NCBI RefSeq assembly: GCF_021117405.1 | Contig: NZ_CP088251.1 | Location: 1,178,001 to 1,242,000 of the forward strand | Source: Frateuria edaphi | GTDB taxonomy: Bacteria > Pseudomonadota > Gammaproteobacteria > Xanthomonadales > Rhodanobacteraceae | Direction: 5' to 3' | DNA length: 64,000 nucleotides | Shown: positions 7,317 through 17,100 of the stretch, piece after piece | Layout of the letters: every line of letters begins with the position of its first letter | How positions within the stretch are numbered: the first letter of the stretch is position 1 | The notes under the pieces: generated by a model | The model's database searches: none | What the model was told of the DNA's origin: nothing | The model's input: the letters and a program-made list of their open reading frames with translations, nothing else | Translations under genes and position numbers: made by a program

Positions 7317-9341
7317 ATGACCTACCGTATGACGATGACGTCGTCTCTCGGCGACAAGCTCACGGCGGCAAGCCTTACGGGCAGCGAACAGTTGGGGCGG
7401 CTCTATTCCTACCATCTGAAGATGTGGAGCGAGGACAACGGCATCGACCTGCTCGCGCTGCTCGGCAGCGCCATCACGGTGACGTACGAGGAAGGGACCT
7501 ACACGCGCCATGTCAACGGCATCGTCGCCGAGGCATCCCAAAGCGGTTTCGAGAGCTTCCAGGGCAAGGAATACGCCGCCTATTCGGTGACGCTCGTTCC
7601 CAAGGCCTGGCTGTTGCTGAACAAGGTGGACTGCCGGATTTACCTGAACCAGTCCGTGCCCGACATCGTCAAGGCGGTACTGGCGGAAATCGGCTACAGC
7701 GACATCAAGCTCGAGCTCACCGCGAGCTACCCGGCGCGCGAATACTGCGTGCAGTACCGCGAGGATTATTTCAACTTCATCAGCCGGTTGATGGAGCAGG
7801 AAGGCATCTACTACTTCTTCCGGCACGCCGACGGCGTGCACACCATGGTGCTGGCCGACTCGCTGGGAGCGCACTCCGCATCCGACGGATTCGCCACGCT
7901 GCCGTATCTGCCGCAGGCCGGAGACAGCGGCGCGTCGCACGAGATCGCGGTCACCGAATTCTCGCCGGCGCGCTCGGTGCAGACGATCAAGTATTCGCTG
8001 ACCGACTACGATCCGCTGAAACCGAAGGCATCGTTGCTGGGCGTCAATTCGGCCAGCAATGCCGACGGCAACCATGCGATGTCCGACCTGGAGTCGTTCG
8101 ACTATCCCGGCGAGCACGACTCTGCCGACGTGGGCAAGCACTACGCGCAGGTTCGCGTCGAAGCGATCAATGCCATGCAGTCGCAGTTCTCCGGTGCGAC
8201 CAATGCCGGCGGCCTGCTTACCGGCGCGCTCTTCAAGCTGGAAGGGTTTCCGCAGGCCAAGCTGAACCAGGAATACCTGGTGGCCGGCTCGACCCTGCAC
8301 ATCGCCAATCCGATGCAGGGTGGGGAGGGCGAGCAGGTCCATTGCAGTTTCACCGCCATCCAGAGCAAGCAGCCGTTCCGCGCCATGCCGATGGCGGTCA
8401 AGCCGATGGTCGTCGGGCTGCAGACGGCGGTCGTCACGGGAAGCGACACGGCCGAAGACATCGCCGTGGACAAGTACGGCCGCATCCAGGTCACGTTCCA
8501 CTGGAACAAGCCCGACAAGAAGAACGCACAAAGTTCGTGCCCCGTGCGGGTGGCGTCGGCCTGGGCCGGCAAGAACTGGGGCGCGGTGAGCATTCCGCGC
8601 ATCGGCCAGGAAGTGGTGGTCAGCTTCCTGGAAGGGGATCCTGACCGCCCGTTGGTGATCGGCAGCGTCTACAACGCCGACAACATGCCGCCCTACACGC
8701 TGCCCGACAACAAGACCCAGAGCGGCATCAAGAGCCGCAGCCTGCTTGGCGGCACCGCCGACTTCAACGAGTTGCGCTTCGAGGACAAGAAGGGCGAAGA
8801 GGACTTCTTCATCCACGCCCAGAAGGACATGCACGAGGAAGTCGAGAACGACCACGTCGTGACCATCGACCACGACGAAACGGTGACGGTCAAGCACGAC
8901 CAGACGCTTACCGTCGAGAACGACCAGACGGAGACGATCAAGCACGACCGCAAGGTCACCGTGCAGAACGACGACAAGCTCGACGTCACCAACAACGGCA
9001 CCACCGGCATCGGCCAGAAGTTCAAGCTGACGGCCGGCACCGAGATCGAGCTGGTGACCGGCGCGTCCAGCATCGTGATGAAGAGCTCGGGCGACATCGA
9101 GATCAAGGGCGTCAACATCAAGATCACCGGCAGCGTGGGGGTGAAGGTCGAGGGCCAGGTCGAAGTTGGCGTCAAGGCCGGCGCCACGATGGACCTGGGC
9201 GCCGGGGCCACGCTCAAGATGCATTCGGACGCCATGCTCGAAGTGGCTGGCGGCGCGATGGCCACCGTCAAGGCACCCATGCTCACGCTCAAGGGCGATG
9301 GCATGAACCAGGTGTCCGGCGGCGTGGTGATGATCGGGTAA
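7317..9341 (+). CDS. vgrG: T6SS spike protein VgrG (TssI)
   Basis: A 674-aa VgrG of the Rhs/Vgr family. The N-terminal gp27-like part includes YCVQYREDYFNFISRLMEQE at about residues 143-162. The gp5-like OB-fold part includes VRVASAWAGKNWG and the conserved EVVVSFLEGDPDRPLVIGS. The C-terminus is the repetitive beta-helix needle, visible as DHDETVTVKHDQTLTVENDQ and later alternating Val/Lys/Gly repeats. It ends VVMIG with no extra effector domain, so cargo must bind through PAAR or adaptors. The ATG at 7317 is chosen over upstream in-frame starts because TGAGGGA precedes it and homologues begin with this type of sequence. It heads the T6SS operon, and its promoter is probably in the preceding divergent region. 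Confidence 0.96.
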   Translation: MTYRMTMTSSLGDKLTAASLTGSEQLGRLYSYHLKMWSEDNGIDLLALLGSAITVTYEEGTYTRHVNGIVAEASQSGFESFQGKEYAAYSVTLVPKAWLLLNKVDCRIYLNQSVPDIVKAVLAEIGYSDIKLELTASYPAREYCVQYREDYFNFISRLMEQEGIYYFFRHADGVHTMVLADSLGAHSASDGFATLPYLPQAGDSGASHEIAVTEFSPARSVQTIKYSLTDYDPLKPKASLLGVNSASNADGNHAMSDLESFDYPGEHDSADVGKHYAQVRVEAINAMQSQFSGATNAGGLLTGALFKLEGFPQAKLNQEYLVAGSTLHIANPMQGGEGEQVHCSFTAIQSKQPFRAMPMAVKPMVVGLQTAVVTGSDTAEDIAVDKYGRIQVTFHWNKPDKKNAQSSCPVRVASAWAGKNWGAVSIPRIGQEVVVSFLEGDPDRPLVIGSVYNADNMPPYTLPDNKTQSGIKSRSLLGGTADFNELRFEDKKGEEDFFIHAQKDMHEEVENDHVVTIDHDETVTVKHDQTLTVENDQTETIKHDRKVTVQNDDKLDVTNNGTTGIGQKFKLTAGTEIELVTGASSIVMKSSGDIEIKGVNIKITGSVGVKVEGQVEVGVKAGATMDLGAGATLKMHSDAMLEVAGGAMATVKAPMLTLKGDGMNQVSGGVVMIG

Positions 9342-9354
9342 GGGGGAGAGCGTC

Positions 9355-9897
9355 ATGTCGATCGTCATGCAAGCTGCCGAGCAAATGGAGCTGGGGGACC
9401 CCGCGCGCGCCCGGCTGGAGCCCGGCATGGGGCCGCGCGAGGCCGTGCAGGCGTTGCTCGAAGGCGGCGAAACGCAGGACGCGCTGAAGTTGCTCGCACG
9501 CCTCCTGCCCAAGCGCTACGCCGTAGCCTGGGCCTGCCAGTGCGCGCGAGACGTGGCGCTGCCGCTGGAGGACAGGGCCGGCTCCGCGCTCGCCGAGCAA
9601 TGGGTACGCGAGCCGGAGGAACCCAATCGGCGCGCTGCGTTCGAGTTCGCCAACGCTGGCGGTTATCGAAGCATCGGCGCCTGGCTGGCGGCCTGTGCGG
9701 GCTGGTCCGGCGGCAGCCTGGCGCCGGCGACCCAGCAAACTCCGGTGCCGCCGGCCGAACACCTGACCGCCTGCGCCGTGGTTGCGGCCATCAACCTCAT
9801 GGCCGGCCTCGATCCGGAACGCTTCGAGCAGCGCCGCGCCGGCTTCATGGCGCGCGCCATGAGCCTGCTCGGCGCCGGCGAAACCCAGACCTGCTGA
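9355..9897 (+). CDS. Small conserved T6SS-operon protein (DUF6931-like)
   Basis: A 180-aa, Ala-rich, helical protein between vgrG and tagH. Features are a tandem helical region (REAVQALLEGGETQDALKLL, YAVAWACQCARDVALPLED, RRAAFEFANAGGYRSIGAWL) and a C-terminal Pro-rich linker with a last helix. This resembles the DUF6931 proteins found in T6SS clusters; the name is from memory of the pattern. No signal peptide or membrane segment is present. It starts 14 bases after vgrG with GGGGGAGAG as ribosome-binding site, and ends 11 bases before tagH. A cytoplasmic adaptor or baseplate-related role is likely from position, but its function is not known to me. Confidence 0.8.
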   Translation: MSIVMQAAEQMELGDPARARLEPGMGPREAVQALLEGGETQDALKLLARLLPKRYAVAWACQCARDVALPLEDRAGSALAEQWVREPEEPNRRAAFEFANAGGYRSIGAWLAACAGWSGGSLAPATQQTPVPPAEHLTACAVVAAINLMAGLDPERFEQRRAGFMARAMSLLGAGETQTC

Positions 9898-9908
9898 AGG
9901 AGCGACGC

Positions 9909-11243
9909 GTGCCTATCCCACAGACACTCGTGCTCGCCGTGCTCGGCCCGCACGCCGCGCAGTTCGGCGCACGCAGCCAGAAGGCCTTCGAGGGCCGCGA
10001 CGGCAGCATCGGCCGCGCGGAGGACTGCGACTGGGTGCTGGCCGCGGCCGGCGTGTCGCGCGTGCACGCCATGGTGCGCTGCCTCAACGGCATGTACTTC
10101 ATCGAGGACCGCAGCACCAACGGAATGCTGCTCAACGGCCGTCCGTTGGTAAAGGGCGACCCGGCCTCGCTGAAGGAGGGCGACCGCCTGCAGATCGACA
10201 CCTTCGAGGTGTCCGTGCGGATGCAGGCCGACAGTGCCACTCTGGTGCAGCCTGGCCCGGCACCCGTCCCGGCACCCGCGATGGCGGCTGCGGCGCCGCT
10301 GCCGGGAGGCGACTTCCTCGACGAGATGCTGGGCGGCCCGTTCGGCGCGCCGCCAGCCCCGGCGCGCGGTATCCCTGACGAGCCGCTGATTCCGGCGCCC
10401 GGCGGTCCGGCCGCCACGCTCGATCCGCTGGCGTTCCTGGACGAGCCCTTCGGTGCGCCGCCGGCGCCCGCGCCTGCACCGGCCGCAAGCTGGAACCATT
10501 CCAGCGGCATGGCCGATCATTTCCATCCCCCGGGCGTTGCCGGCCAGCGCCCGGCGCTGCCGGAGAACTGGGACCTGACCATGGGCGACTTCGCGCCCAA
10601 GTCGGCACCGGTGGCCACGCCGGCACCCCCGCCAGCCCCGGCACCGGCGGCGCCGATCGCGCCGGTGGCGCCGCAGCCGGTCGTGTCGCTGGCGCCCGTC
10701 GCCGGCCCGCACGGCGCTCCGGCCGGTGTCCCGCCCGAGCTGGACACGATCTTCCGCATCGTCGTCGATGGCGTGATGGACGTGCTGCGCGCCCGCGCGG
10801 AGATCAAGAACACCTTCCGCCTGCCGGTCACGCTGATCCAGCGCTCGGAAAACAATCCGCTGAAGTTCGCGCCGACCGCCGACGAAGCGCTGCAGAAGCT
10901 GCTCGCCCCGGCCACCGGTGCCTTCCTCTCCGGCACCGATGCCTTCCAGGACGCCTTCGACGACATCCGTTGCCACCAGATGGCGATGCTGGCGGGCGTG
11001 CGCGCGGGTTTCGAGGCCGTGCTGGCGCACTTCAACCCGGACCGGCTGGAGCAGGAAGTGGACGGCAGCAAGCGCTCGACCTTCGGCGGCAAGGGCCGCT
11101 ACTGGGAGCGCTATCGCGAGAACTTCGAGGGGCTGGCCAAGGACCCGGACGAATGCTTCCGCCGCTTGTTCGGGGACGAGTTCGCACGCGCCTACGAAGA
11201 GCAGCTGGCGCGCCTGAAGTCGGCACGGGTGCGGCAGCGGTAA
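9909..11243 (+). CDS. tagH: T6SS FHA-domain protein TagH
   Basis: A 444-aa cytoplasmic protein. Residues about 1-95 form an FHA phosphothreonine-binding domain: GRAEDCDWVL, then SRVHAMV, then the STNGMLLNG signature. A long Pro/Ala linker follows (about 105-270). Residues about 275-444 form the TagH C-terminal domain (for example EALQKLLAPATGAFLSGTDA and FGGKGRYWERYREN). In the T6SS of Pseudomonas and Agrobacterium, Fha proteins read threonine phosphorylation by PpkA and trigger assembly. The start is the GTG at 9909, with GAAGGAG 8 bases upstream. A SATLVQP motif at residues 109-115 follows the FHA domain and matches motifs in TssL and both kinases, so TagH may itself be phosphorylated. Confidence 0.93.
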   Translation: MPIPQTLVLAVLGPHAAQFGARSQKAFEGRDGSIGRAEDCDWVLAAAGVSRVHAMVRCLNGMYFIEDRSTNGMLLNGRPLVKGDPASLKEGDRLQIDTFEVSVRMQADSATLVQPGPAPVPAPAMAAAAPLPGGDFLDEMLGGPFGAPPAPARGIPDEPLIPAPGGPAATLDPLAFLDEPFGAPPAPAPAPAASWNHSSGMADHFHPPGVAGQRPALPENWDLTMGDFAPKSAPVATPAPPPAPAPAAPIAPVAPQPVVSLAPVAGPHGAPAGVPPELDTIFRIVVDGVMDVLRARAEIKNTFRLPVTLIQRSENNPLKFAPTADEALQKLLAPATGAFLSGTDAFQDAFDDIRCHQMAMLAGVRAGFEAVLAHFNPDRLEQEVDGSKRSTFGGKGRYWERYRENFEGLAKDPDECFRRLFGDEFARAYEEQLARLKSARVRQR

Positions 11244-11309
11244 GAGCGCATGGCGCTTTTCACCTGAAAAACACGCACTAGAAGAAGGGCCTCCCACGCC
11301 AGGGCATCC

Positions 11310-11373
11310 CCTGTAGGAGCGCCTTGGGCGCGACCGCGGAACCTGGGGTCGCGTCCAAGGGCACTCCTACAGG
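11310..11373. repeat. REP-like palindromic element (family 1)
   Basis: The left arm CCTGTAGGAGCGCC-TTGGGC starts at 11310, and the right arm ends at 11373 with CACTCCTACAGG. The arms pair over about 26 bases with one bulge and two mismatches. This is the TGTAGGAG...CGCGACC type of repetitive extragenic palindrome seen in Xanthomonadales and Pseudomonas. It lies between tagH and tssK and may affect transcript stability or partly terminate the transcript inside the operon. Confidence 0.75.
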
Positions 11374-11446
11374 CAGCTCGCGGGCCGTGGGGCGCGTCCA
11401 GGGATGCAGGGCGCCCAGGAAGCAACCACCAGCAGACAGGTCGGTC

Positions 11447-12784
11447 ATGACGCAAAACAACAAAGTGGTATGGAGCGAGGGCCTGTTCCTGCGCCCGCAG
11501 CACCTGCAGCAGCAGGAGCGCTACTTCGAGCGCTTCGTCGAGCTGCGCGCCGGCGCACTGCGGCCCTACGCCTGGGGCTTCCAGGAGCTGGAGCTGGAAC
11601 CTGACCTGCTGGCGATCGGCAAGCTCGGTATCCGCCGCGCGAGCGGCATTTTTCCCGATGGCACGCCGTTCTCCATGCCCGGCGACGACCCGCTGCCACC
11701 GGCGCTGGAGGTCGATGCCAACTGGCGCGACCAGACCGTCTACCTGACCCTGCCGTTGCGCACGCCCACGCAGCCCGAAAGCGGGCGCCCGGAAGCCCCG
11801 GCCGAGCGGCTGTTCCGCTACCGCGTGCGCGAGACCGAGGTGCGCGACAGCTCCGGCAGCGTCGAGGGGCTCACGCCGCTGGAAGTCGGCGGTATGAGCA
11901 CGCGCCTGCTGCCGCAGTCGCAACCGATGGAAGGGCTGGCGCAAATCCCGGTCGCGCGCATCGTCGAGTGCCGCGCCGACCGTCGCGTGATGCTGGACGA
12001 CGCCTTCATGCCCACCGGGTTGAGCTGCCAGGCGGTGCCGCGGCTGGTGACCTTCCTCACCGAGCTGCTCGGCCTGCTGCACCAGCGTGGCGAGGCGCTG
12101 GCCAGCCGCGTGGCGTTGACCGATCGTGGCGGCGCGGCGGAGATCGCCGACTTCCTGATGCTGCAGGTGGTCAACCGCTACCAGCCGCTCATCGCGCACC
12201 TGGCAGAGGCGCCGCTGGAACACCCGGAAGCCTTCTACCGCACGCTGGTCGCGATGGCTGGCGAGCTCAACACCTTCACCGCGCCGGGCAAGCGTCCGCC
12301 GATGTTCCCGCCGTACCGCCACGAGCTGCTGCGCGAAAGCTTCGAACCGGTGATCGTCTCGCTGCGCAACGCACTCAGCGCGGTGATGGAGCAGACCGCC
12401 ATGCCGATCCCGCTGCAGCAGCGCAAGTACGGCGTGTGGGTGGCGGTGGTGCCCGACCTGACCCTGATCGACACCGCGGCCTTCGTGCTTTCGGCCAAGG
12501 CCGACATGAAGTCCGAGGACCTGCGCCGGCAACTGCCCGCGCACGCCAAGATCGGCCCGACCGAGAAGATCCGCGACCTGGTCAACCTGCAGTTGCCCGG
12601 CATCGCCGTGCAGCCGATGCCGGTGGCGCCGCGGCAGATTCCCTACAACGCGGGCTACCTCTACTTCGAATTCGACAAGCACTCGCCGATGTGGCGCGAG
12701 CTGAAGACCTCCGGCGGCATCGCGTTCCATTTCGGCAGCGAGTTCGCCGGGCTCGACCTGCAACTTTGGGCCATCCGGAGCTGA
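11447..12784 (+). CDS. tssK: T6SS baseplate subunit TssK
   Basis: A 445-aa protein with typical TssK length and opening: MTQNNKVVWSEGLFLRPQHL and QQERYFERFVELR. The start of TssK (VWSEGLFLRPQHLQQQ) is one of the most conserved T6SS signatures. TssK is the baseplate adaptor that links the TssFG wedges to the TssLM membrane complex. The C-terminal part, which contacts TssL, includes the conserved IPYNAGYLYFEFDK and ends near LDLQLWAIRS. The ATG at 11447 has ACAGG just upstream. It is separated from tagH by 203 bases that hold a REP element, and from tssL by 4 bases. Confidence 0.96.
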   Translation: MTQNNKVVWSEGLFLRPQHLQQQERYFERFVELRAGALRPYAWGFQELELEPDLLAIGKLGIRRASGIFPDGTPFSMPGDDPLPPALEVDANWRDQTVYLTLPLRTPTQPESGRPEAPAERLFRYRVRETEVRDSSGSVEGLTPLEVGGMSTRLLPQSQPMEGLAQIPVARIVECRADRRVMLDDAFMPTGLSCQAVPRLVTFLTELLGLLHQRGEALASRVALTDRGGAAEIADFLMLQVVNRYQPLIAHLAEAPLEHPEAFYRTLVAMAGELNTFTAPGKRPPMFPPYRHELLRESFEPVIVSLRNALSAVMEQTAMPIPLQQRKYGVWVAVVPDLTLIDTAAFVLSAKADMKSEDLRRQLPAHAKIGPTEKIRDLVNLQLPGIAVQPMPVAPRQIPYNAGYLYFEFDKHSPMWRELKTSGGIAFHFGSEFAGLDLQLWAIRS

Positions 12785-12788
12785 TGCC

Positions 12789-14120
12789 ATGAGCGGTCCC
12801 TTCGACGAGGACATGCGCGACGCCACCGTGGTGCGCCCGCGCGGCGCACCGGCCCCGGCCGCGGCCGTTGCCCCCCCGCCGGCCGCCCATGTGCCACCGC
12901 CGGCCGCCTACGCTGCCGCGGCCCAGCCGGCGCGCGAGGAGGACATCAGCGGTTTCCTCGGCGGCGGCATGAACCCGCTGGTGCAGGCGGCCAGCCCGCT
13001 GCTGCTGCTGGCGGTGCAGTTGCGCCACAGCGCCACCGCGCCGGACGCCGCGCGCCTGCGCGAGCAGGCCACCACGCAGGTACGCCGTTTCGAAAGTCGC
13101 GCGCAGGCGTCCAACCTGCCGCAGCAGACCGTACTGGCGGCGCGTTACGTGCTGTGCACCATGCTCGACGAGTCGGTGCTCAACGCGCCCTGGGGCGAGC
13201 ACAGCGGCTGGGCGCAGCAGACCCTGCTGGTGGCGTTCCACAGCGAGTCCTACGGCGGCGCCAAGTTCTTCCAGATCCTCGAGCGGCTGTGCGCGGATTT
13301 CTCCAAGCACATCGACCTGATCGAGCTGATGTACATCTGCCTGGCGCTGGGCTTCGGCGGGCGCTACCAGATCGAGGCGGGCGGGCGCGCCAAGCTGGCG
13401 GACATCCAGGAAGACCTGTACCGGCGCCTCAAGGAACAGCGGGCGCCGGCCGCGCAGGAGCTGGCGCCGCACTGGCGCGGCGTGGAAGACCGGCGCAACC
13501 CGCTGGTGCGCTACGTGCCGCTGTGGGTGATCGCCACCGCTGCCGCCTGTGTGCTGCTGGCGGCCTTCCTGTTCTTCTACACCCGGCTCAACGATGCCGC
13601 GTCACCGGTCAACGCGCAGCTCGCGCGGATCGGGTTGGAAGGCGCGACGCCGCCGGACACCGCGCACCGTCCCGCGCCCGAGCGCAAGCGCCTGAAACAG
13701 CTCCTCGCACCGGAAGAACAGGCCGGGCTGCTGAGCATCGACGAACAGCCGGACGGGCAGGCGATGCTGCGTCTCTCCGGCAATGCGATGTTCGCCTCCG
13801 GCGGCGTCGACGTGAACGATCGCCAGTTGCCGCTGCTGCACAAGATCACCGCCGCGCTCAACCAGGTGTCCGGCCGGGTGATCGTCATCGGCCACACGGA
13901 CGACCAGCCGATCCACTCGCTGAAGTTCAAGGACAACTTCGCGTTGTCGGCGGCTCGCGCGCAGTCGGTCAGGCAGATCCTGACGCAGGGGCTGGACAAC
14001 CCGGGCCGCATCGAATCGACCGGCGCCGGCGCCTCGCAGCCGATCGCGCTGCCGCCGGACCTGCCGGACAACCGCACGCGCAACCGCCGCGTCGAAATCA
14101 AGTTCATCCCGGAGGCCTGA
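12789..14120 (+). CDS. tssL: T6SS inner-membrane protein TssL with C-terminal OmpA-like domain
   Basis: A 443-aa evolved TssL. The order is a disordered Pro/Ala N-terminus (1-50), a DotU/IcmH cytoplasmic helical domain (about 55-230; DESVLNAPWGEHSGWAQQTL and LELMYICLALGF-type motifs), one transmembrane helix (about 244-266), and a periplasmic OmpA/MotB peptidoglycan-binding domain (about 320-443; VIGHTDDQPIHS and NRTRNRRVEIKF). Such domains anchor the membrane complex to the cell wall. The N-terminus holds DATVVRP with Thr13. In Agrobacterium, TssL is phosphorylated by PpkA at an N-terminal threonine (Thr14) and is then bound by Fha, so Thr13 is a strong candidate phosphosite. It is the second gene of the tssKLM set, with no gap for a separate promoter. 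Confidence 0.96.
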   Translation: MSGPFDEDMRDATVVRPRGAPAPAAAVAPPPAAHVPPPAAYAAAAQPAREEDISGFLGGGMNPLVQAASPLLLLAVQLRHSATAPDAARLREQATTQVRRFESRAQASNLPQQTVLAARYVLCTMLDESVLNAPWGEHSGWAQQTLLVAFHSESYGGAKFFQILERLCADFSKHIDLIELMYICLALGFGGRYQIEAGGRAKLADIQEDLYRRLKEQRAPAAQELAPHWRGVEDRRNPLVRYVPLWVIATAAACVLLAAFLFFYTRLNDAASPVNAQLARIGLEGATPPDTAHRPAPERKRLKQLLAPEEQAGLLSIDEQPDGQAMLRLSGNAMFASGGVDVNDRQLPLLHKITAALNQVSGRVIVIGHTDDQPIHSLKFKDNFALSAARAQSVRQILTQGLDNPGRIESTGAGASQPIALPPDLPDNRTRNRRVEIKFIPEA

Positions 14121-14124
14121 CGCC

Positions 14125-17100
14125 GTGGCGAAGTTGCTGAGCCTTTTGAAGTCCGCCTGGTTCGTCACGCTGATCGGCGTGCTGCTGCTCTCGGTGCTGG
14201 TGTGGCTGGGCGGTCCGTACCTCGGAATCGGCGATTCGCAGCCGCTGGCCAGCCCGGTCGCGCGGCTGCTGCTGATCATGGTGATCGTGCTTGCCTGGGG
14301 TGCCTGGCTGCAGGTGCAGGCGCTGCGCGCGCGCGGCAAGGCCAACAAGATGTCCGGCGAGCTGGCCGGGCAGGGCGGCCCGACGCCTGCTGGTGGCGGC
14401 GACAACCGCGGCGCGGGTGAAGGCGCGCAGCTGCAGGGCCGTTTCCAGGAAGCGGTGGAAATGCTGCGCAAGCGCCGTCGCGGCAACCTGTATGCGCTGC
14501 CCTGGTATGTGGTGATCGGCCCGCCGGGCTCGGGCAAGAGCACGTTGCTGCAGAACTCCGGGCTCAATTTCCCGCTGTCCGAACGCTTCGGCAAGGAAGC
14601 GCTGCGTGGCGTCGGCGGCACCCGCAACTGCGACTGGTGGTTCACCGACGAGGCGGTCTTCCTGGACACCGCCGGCCGCTACACCACGCAGGATTCGGAC
14701 CGCTCGGCCGACGCCAGCGCCTGGGGCGAATTCCTCAAGCTGCTGCGTCGCTACCGCAAGCGCCGACCGATCAACGGCGTGATCGTGGCGATGAGCCTGT
14801 CCGACCTGATGGTGCTGGATGACGCCGGACGACAGGAACACGCGGGCGCGATCCGCCGCCGCCTGGATGAACTCTCCGAGCACCTGAGGATCGGCGTGCC
14901 GGTCTACCTGGTGCTGACCAAGTGCGACCTGGTGGCCGGCTTCGGTGAATTCTTCGACGACATGAACCCGGAGCTGCGCAGCCAGGTCTGGGGGGTGTCC
15001 TTCCCCTTGGGCAAGACCATGGAGGGAAGTGCCGCCAAGGCCTTCGCCGACGAATACCGGCTGCTGCTGGACCGGCTCAACACGCGCACGCTGGATCGCC
15101 TGCACGCCGAGCGCGACCGCGGTCGGCGTGCAGCGGTGCTGTCGTTCCCGCAGCAGCTGGCAGCGCTGGGCGAGACCGCGCGGCAGTTCGTCGAGGGTGT
15201 GTTCGCCGGCCATGCCTATGGCACGCCGCCGCTGCTGCGTGGCGTCTACCTCACCTCCGGTACGCAGGAAGGCACGCCGATCGACCGCATGATGGGCGCG
15301 GTCGCGCGCACTTTCGGGCTGGACGCCGCACGGGTGAACCCGCAGGGCGCGCAGCGGCGTACGTTCTTCGTCGAGCGGCTGCTCAAGGAAGTGCTGTTCC
15401 GCGAATCCGGTCTGGCCGGCACCAACCCCGCCATCGAGCGGCGCAAGGTCGCCGTGCAACTGGCGTCCTACGCCGGCATGGCGCTGCTGACGGTGCTGTT
15501 GTGCTTCGGCTTCGCCACCAGCTATGCGCGCAACCGCGCCTATCTGGGGCAGGTGCAGGATGTGTTGAAGGATTACCCCGCTGGCGTGGACCTGCCGGCC
15601 AGCGCCACGCCGAAGGAATACTTCGCCAAGGTGCTCGACCGGCTGGAGGCGTTGTCGGCCGTGCAGCAGACGGCTACCCCGGAAGGCGGCGTGCCGATGT
15701 CGATGCGGCTGGGCCTGTACCAGGGCAAGGCGGTCGGCGAGGACCTGCACGCGGCCTACCTGCGCGAGCTCAATGCACTGTTGCTCCCCGGCGTGGGCGC
15801 GCAGTTCCGCGGCGGCCTGGCCGCCAGCGCGTCCGATCCCCAGGCGCTGTACTACTACCTCAAGGGCTACCTGATGCTGGGCGAGCCCAAGCATCTGGAT
15901 GCCGACGAACTGGTAGCCCTGGCCAACCTGGAATGGCGCAAGGTGTTCCCCGACGAACCCGTGCTGCAGCAAGCGCTGGCCAAGCACTTCCAGGCGCTGG
16001 TCGAGGAACCCGGCCAGTTGCGCGCCCTGCCGCTGGACGCGGCGCTGGTGGAGCAGGCGCGCACGACGCTGCGCACGGCGGACCTGTCGACGCTGGTCTA
16101 CGGCAGCATGAAGCTGTCGGCCGAAAGCGCCGGCAAGCCGCTGCAACTGGACAAGGAACTGGGCCTGCTGGGCAACGTGTTCCGCCGCCAGAGCGGCAAG
16201 CCGCTGTCCGATCCGCTACCCGCGCTCTACACGCAACCGGTGTTCGCCATCGAGGCAGACAAGGGCGTGGAGGAGGCGGTCAAGCAGTTCGCCTCGGATG
16301 ACTGGGTGTTCGGCGCCGAACCGATCGATGCGCTGGCGCAGGCACGCCTTTCGCGCCAGGTGCTGGCGCTCTACGAGGCCGACTACATCAAGGCCTGGGA
16401 TGCCCTGCTGGCCGACCTGCAGCTGCAACCGGCGGCCAGCATCCAGGATGCCAGCACCATCGCCGCCAAGCTGTCGGGCCCGAGCTCGCCGCTCAAGTCG
16501 CTGCTCAAGCTGGTGCGCGACAACACCAGCGACATGCTGCGCGCGCCGGCGCCCGACGCCGGCGACAAGGCGCTGGATGCAGCCAAGGATGCGGCCGCCA
16601 AGAAGGCCACGCAGAACGCGCTCGGCCGGGCGTTGGCGAAGGTCGGCGGTGGTGCCGGGAGCGCGGAGGACGCGCCGCCCGGCAGCGCCATCAGCGCGCA
16701 CTTCGACACGCTCAACAAGCTGAGCGAGGGCGCGCCCGGCGCCGCGCCGATCGACCAGACGCTGGCCGCGCTCGACCAGCTGAGCAAGACGCTGCTCACC
16801 ATGACCGACTTCAGCGACGCGGCCGGTCAACCCAACCCGCAGCTGCTGATGGCGCAGCAGGCGGCCGCGCAGCTGCCGCCGCCGGTATCGGGCTGGGTCG
16901 CCTCGCTCACCGGCAAGAGCCAGGCGCTGGTCGCCAGCGGTACCAAGGGCGCGCTCGACGAGCAGTTCCAGCAGGCCGCGGCACAGGATTGCGCGGCCTT
17001 CACCCAGGGCCGCTACCCGTTCTCCCCGAGCAGCCGCAACGACATCCCGGTGCAGAACTTCGGCGAGATGTTTGGCTACGGCGGGCGCTACGACGGCTTC

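Noticed and set aside
7062-9512. 816-codon minus-strand frame opposite vgrG
   Set aside because: Leu/Val/His/Asp-rich shadow sequence; the plus strand gives a full VgrG.
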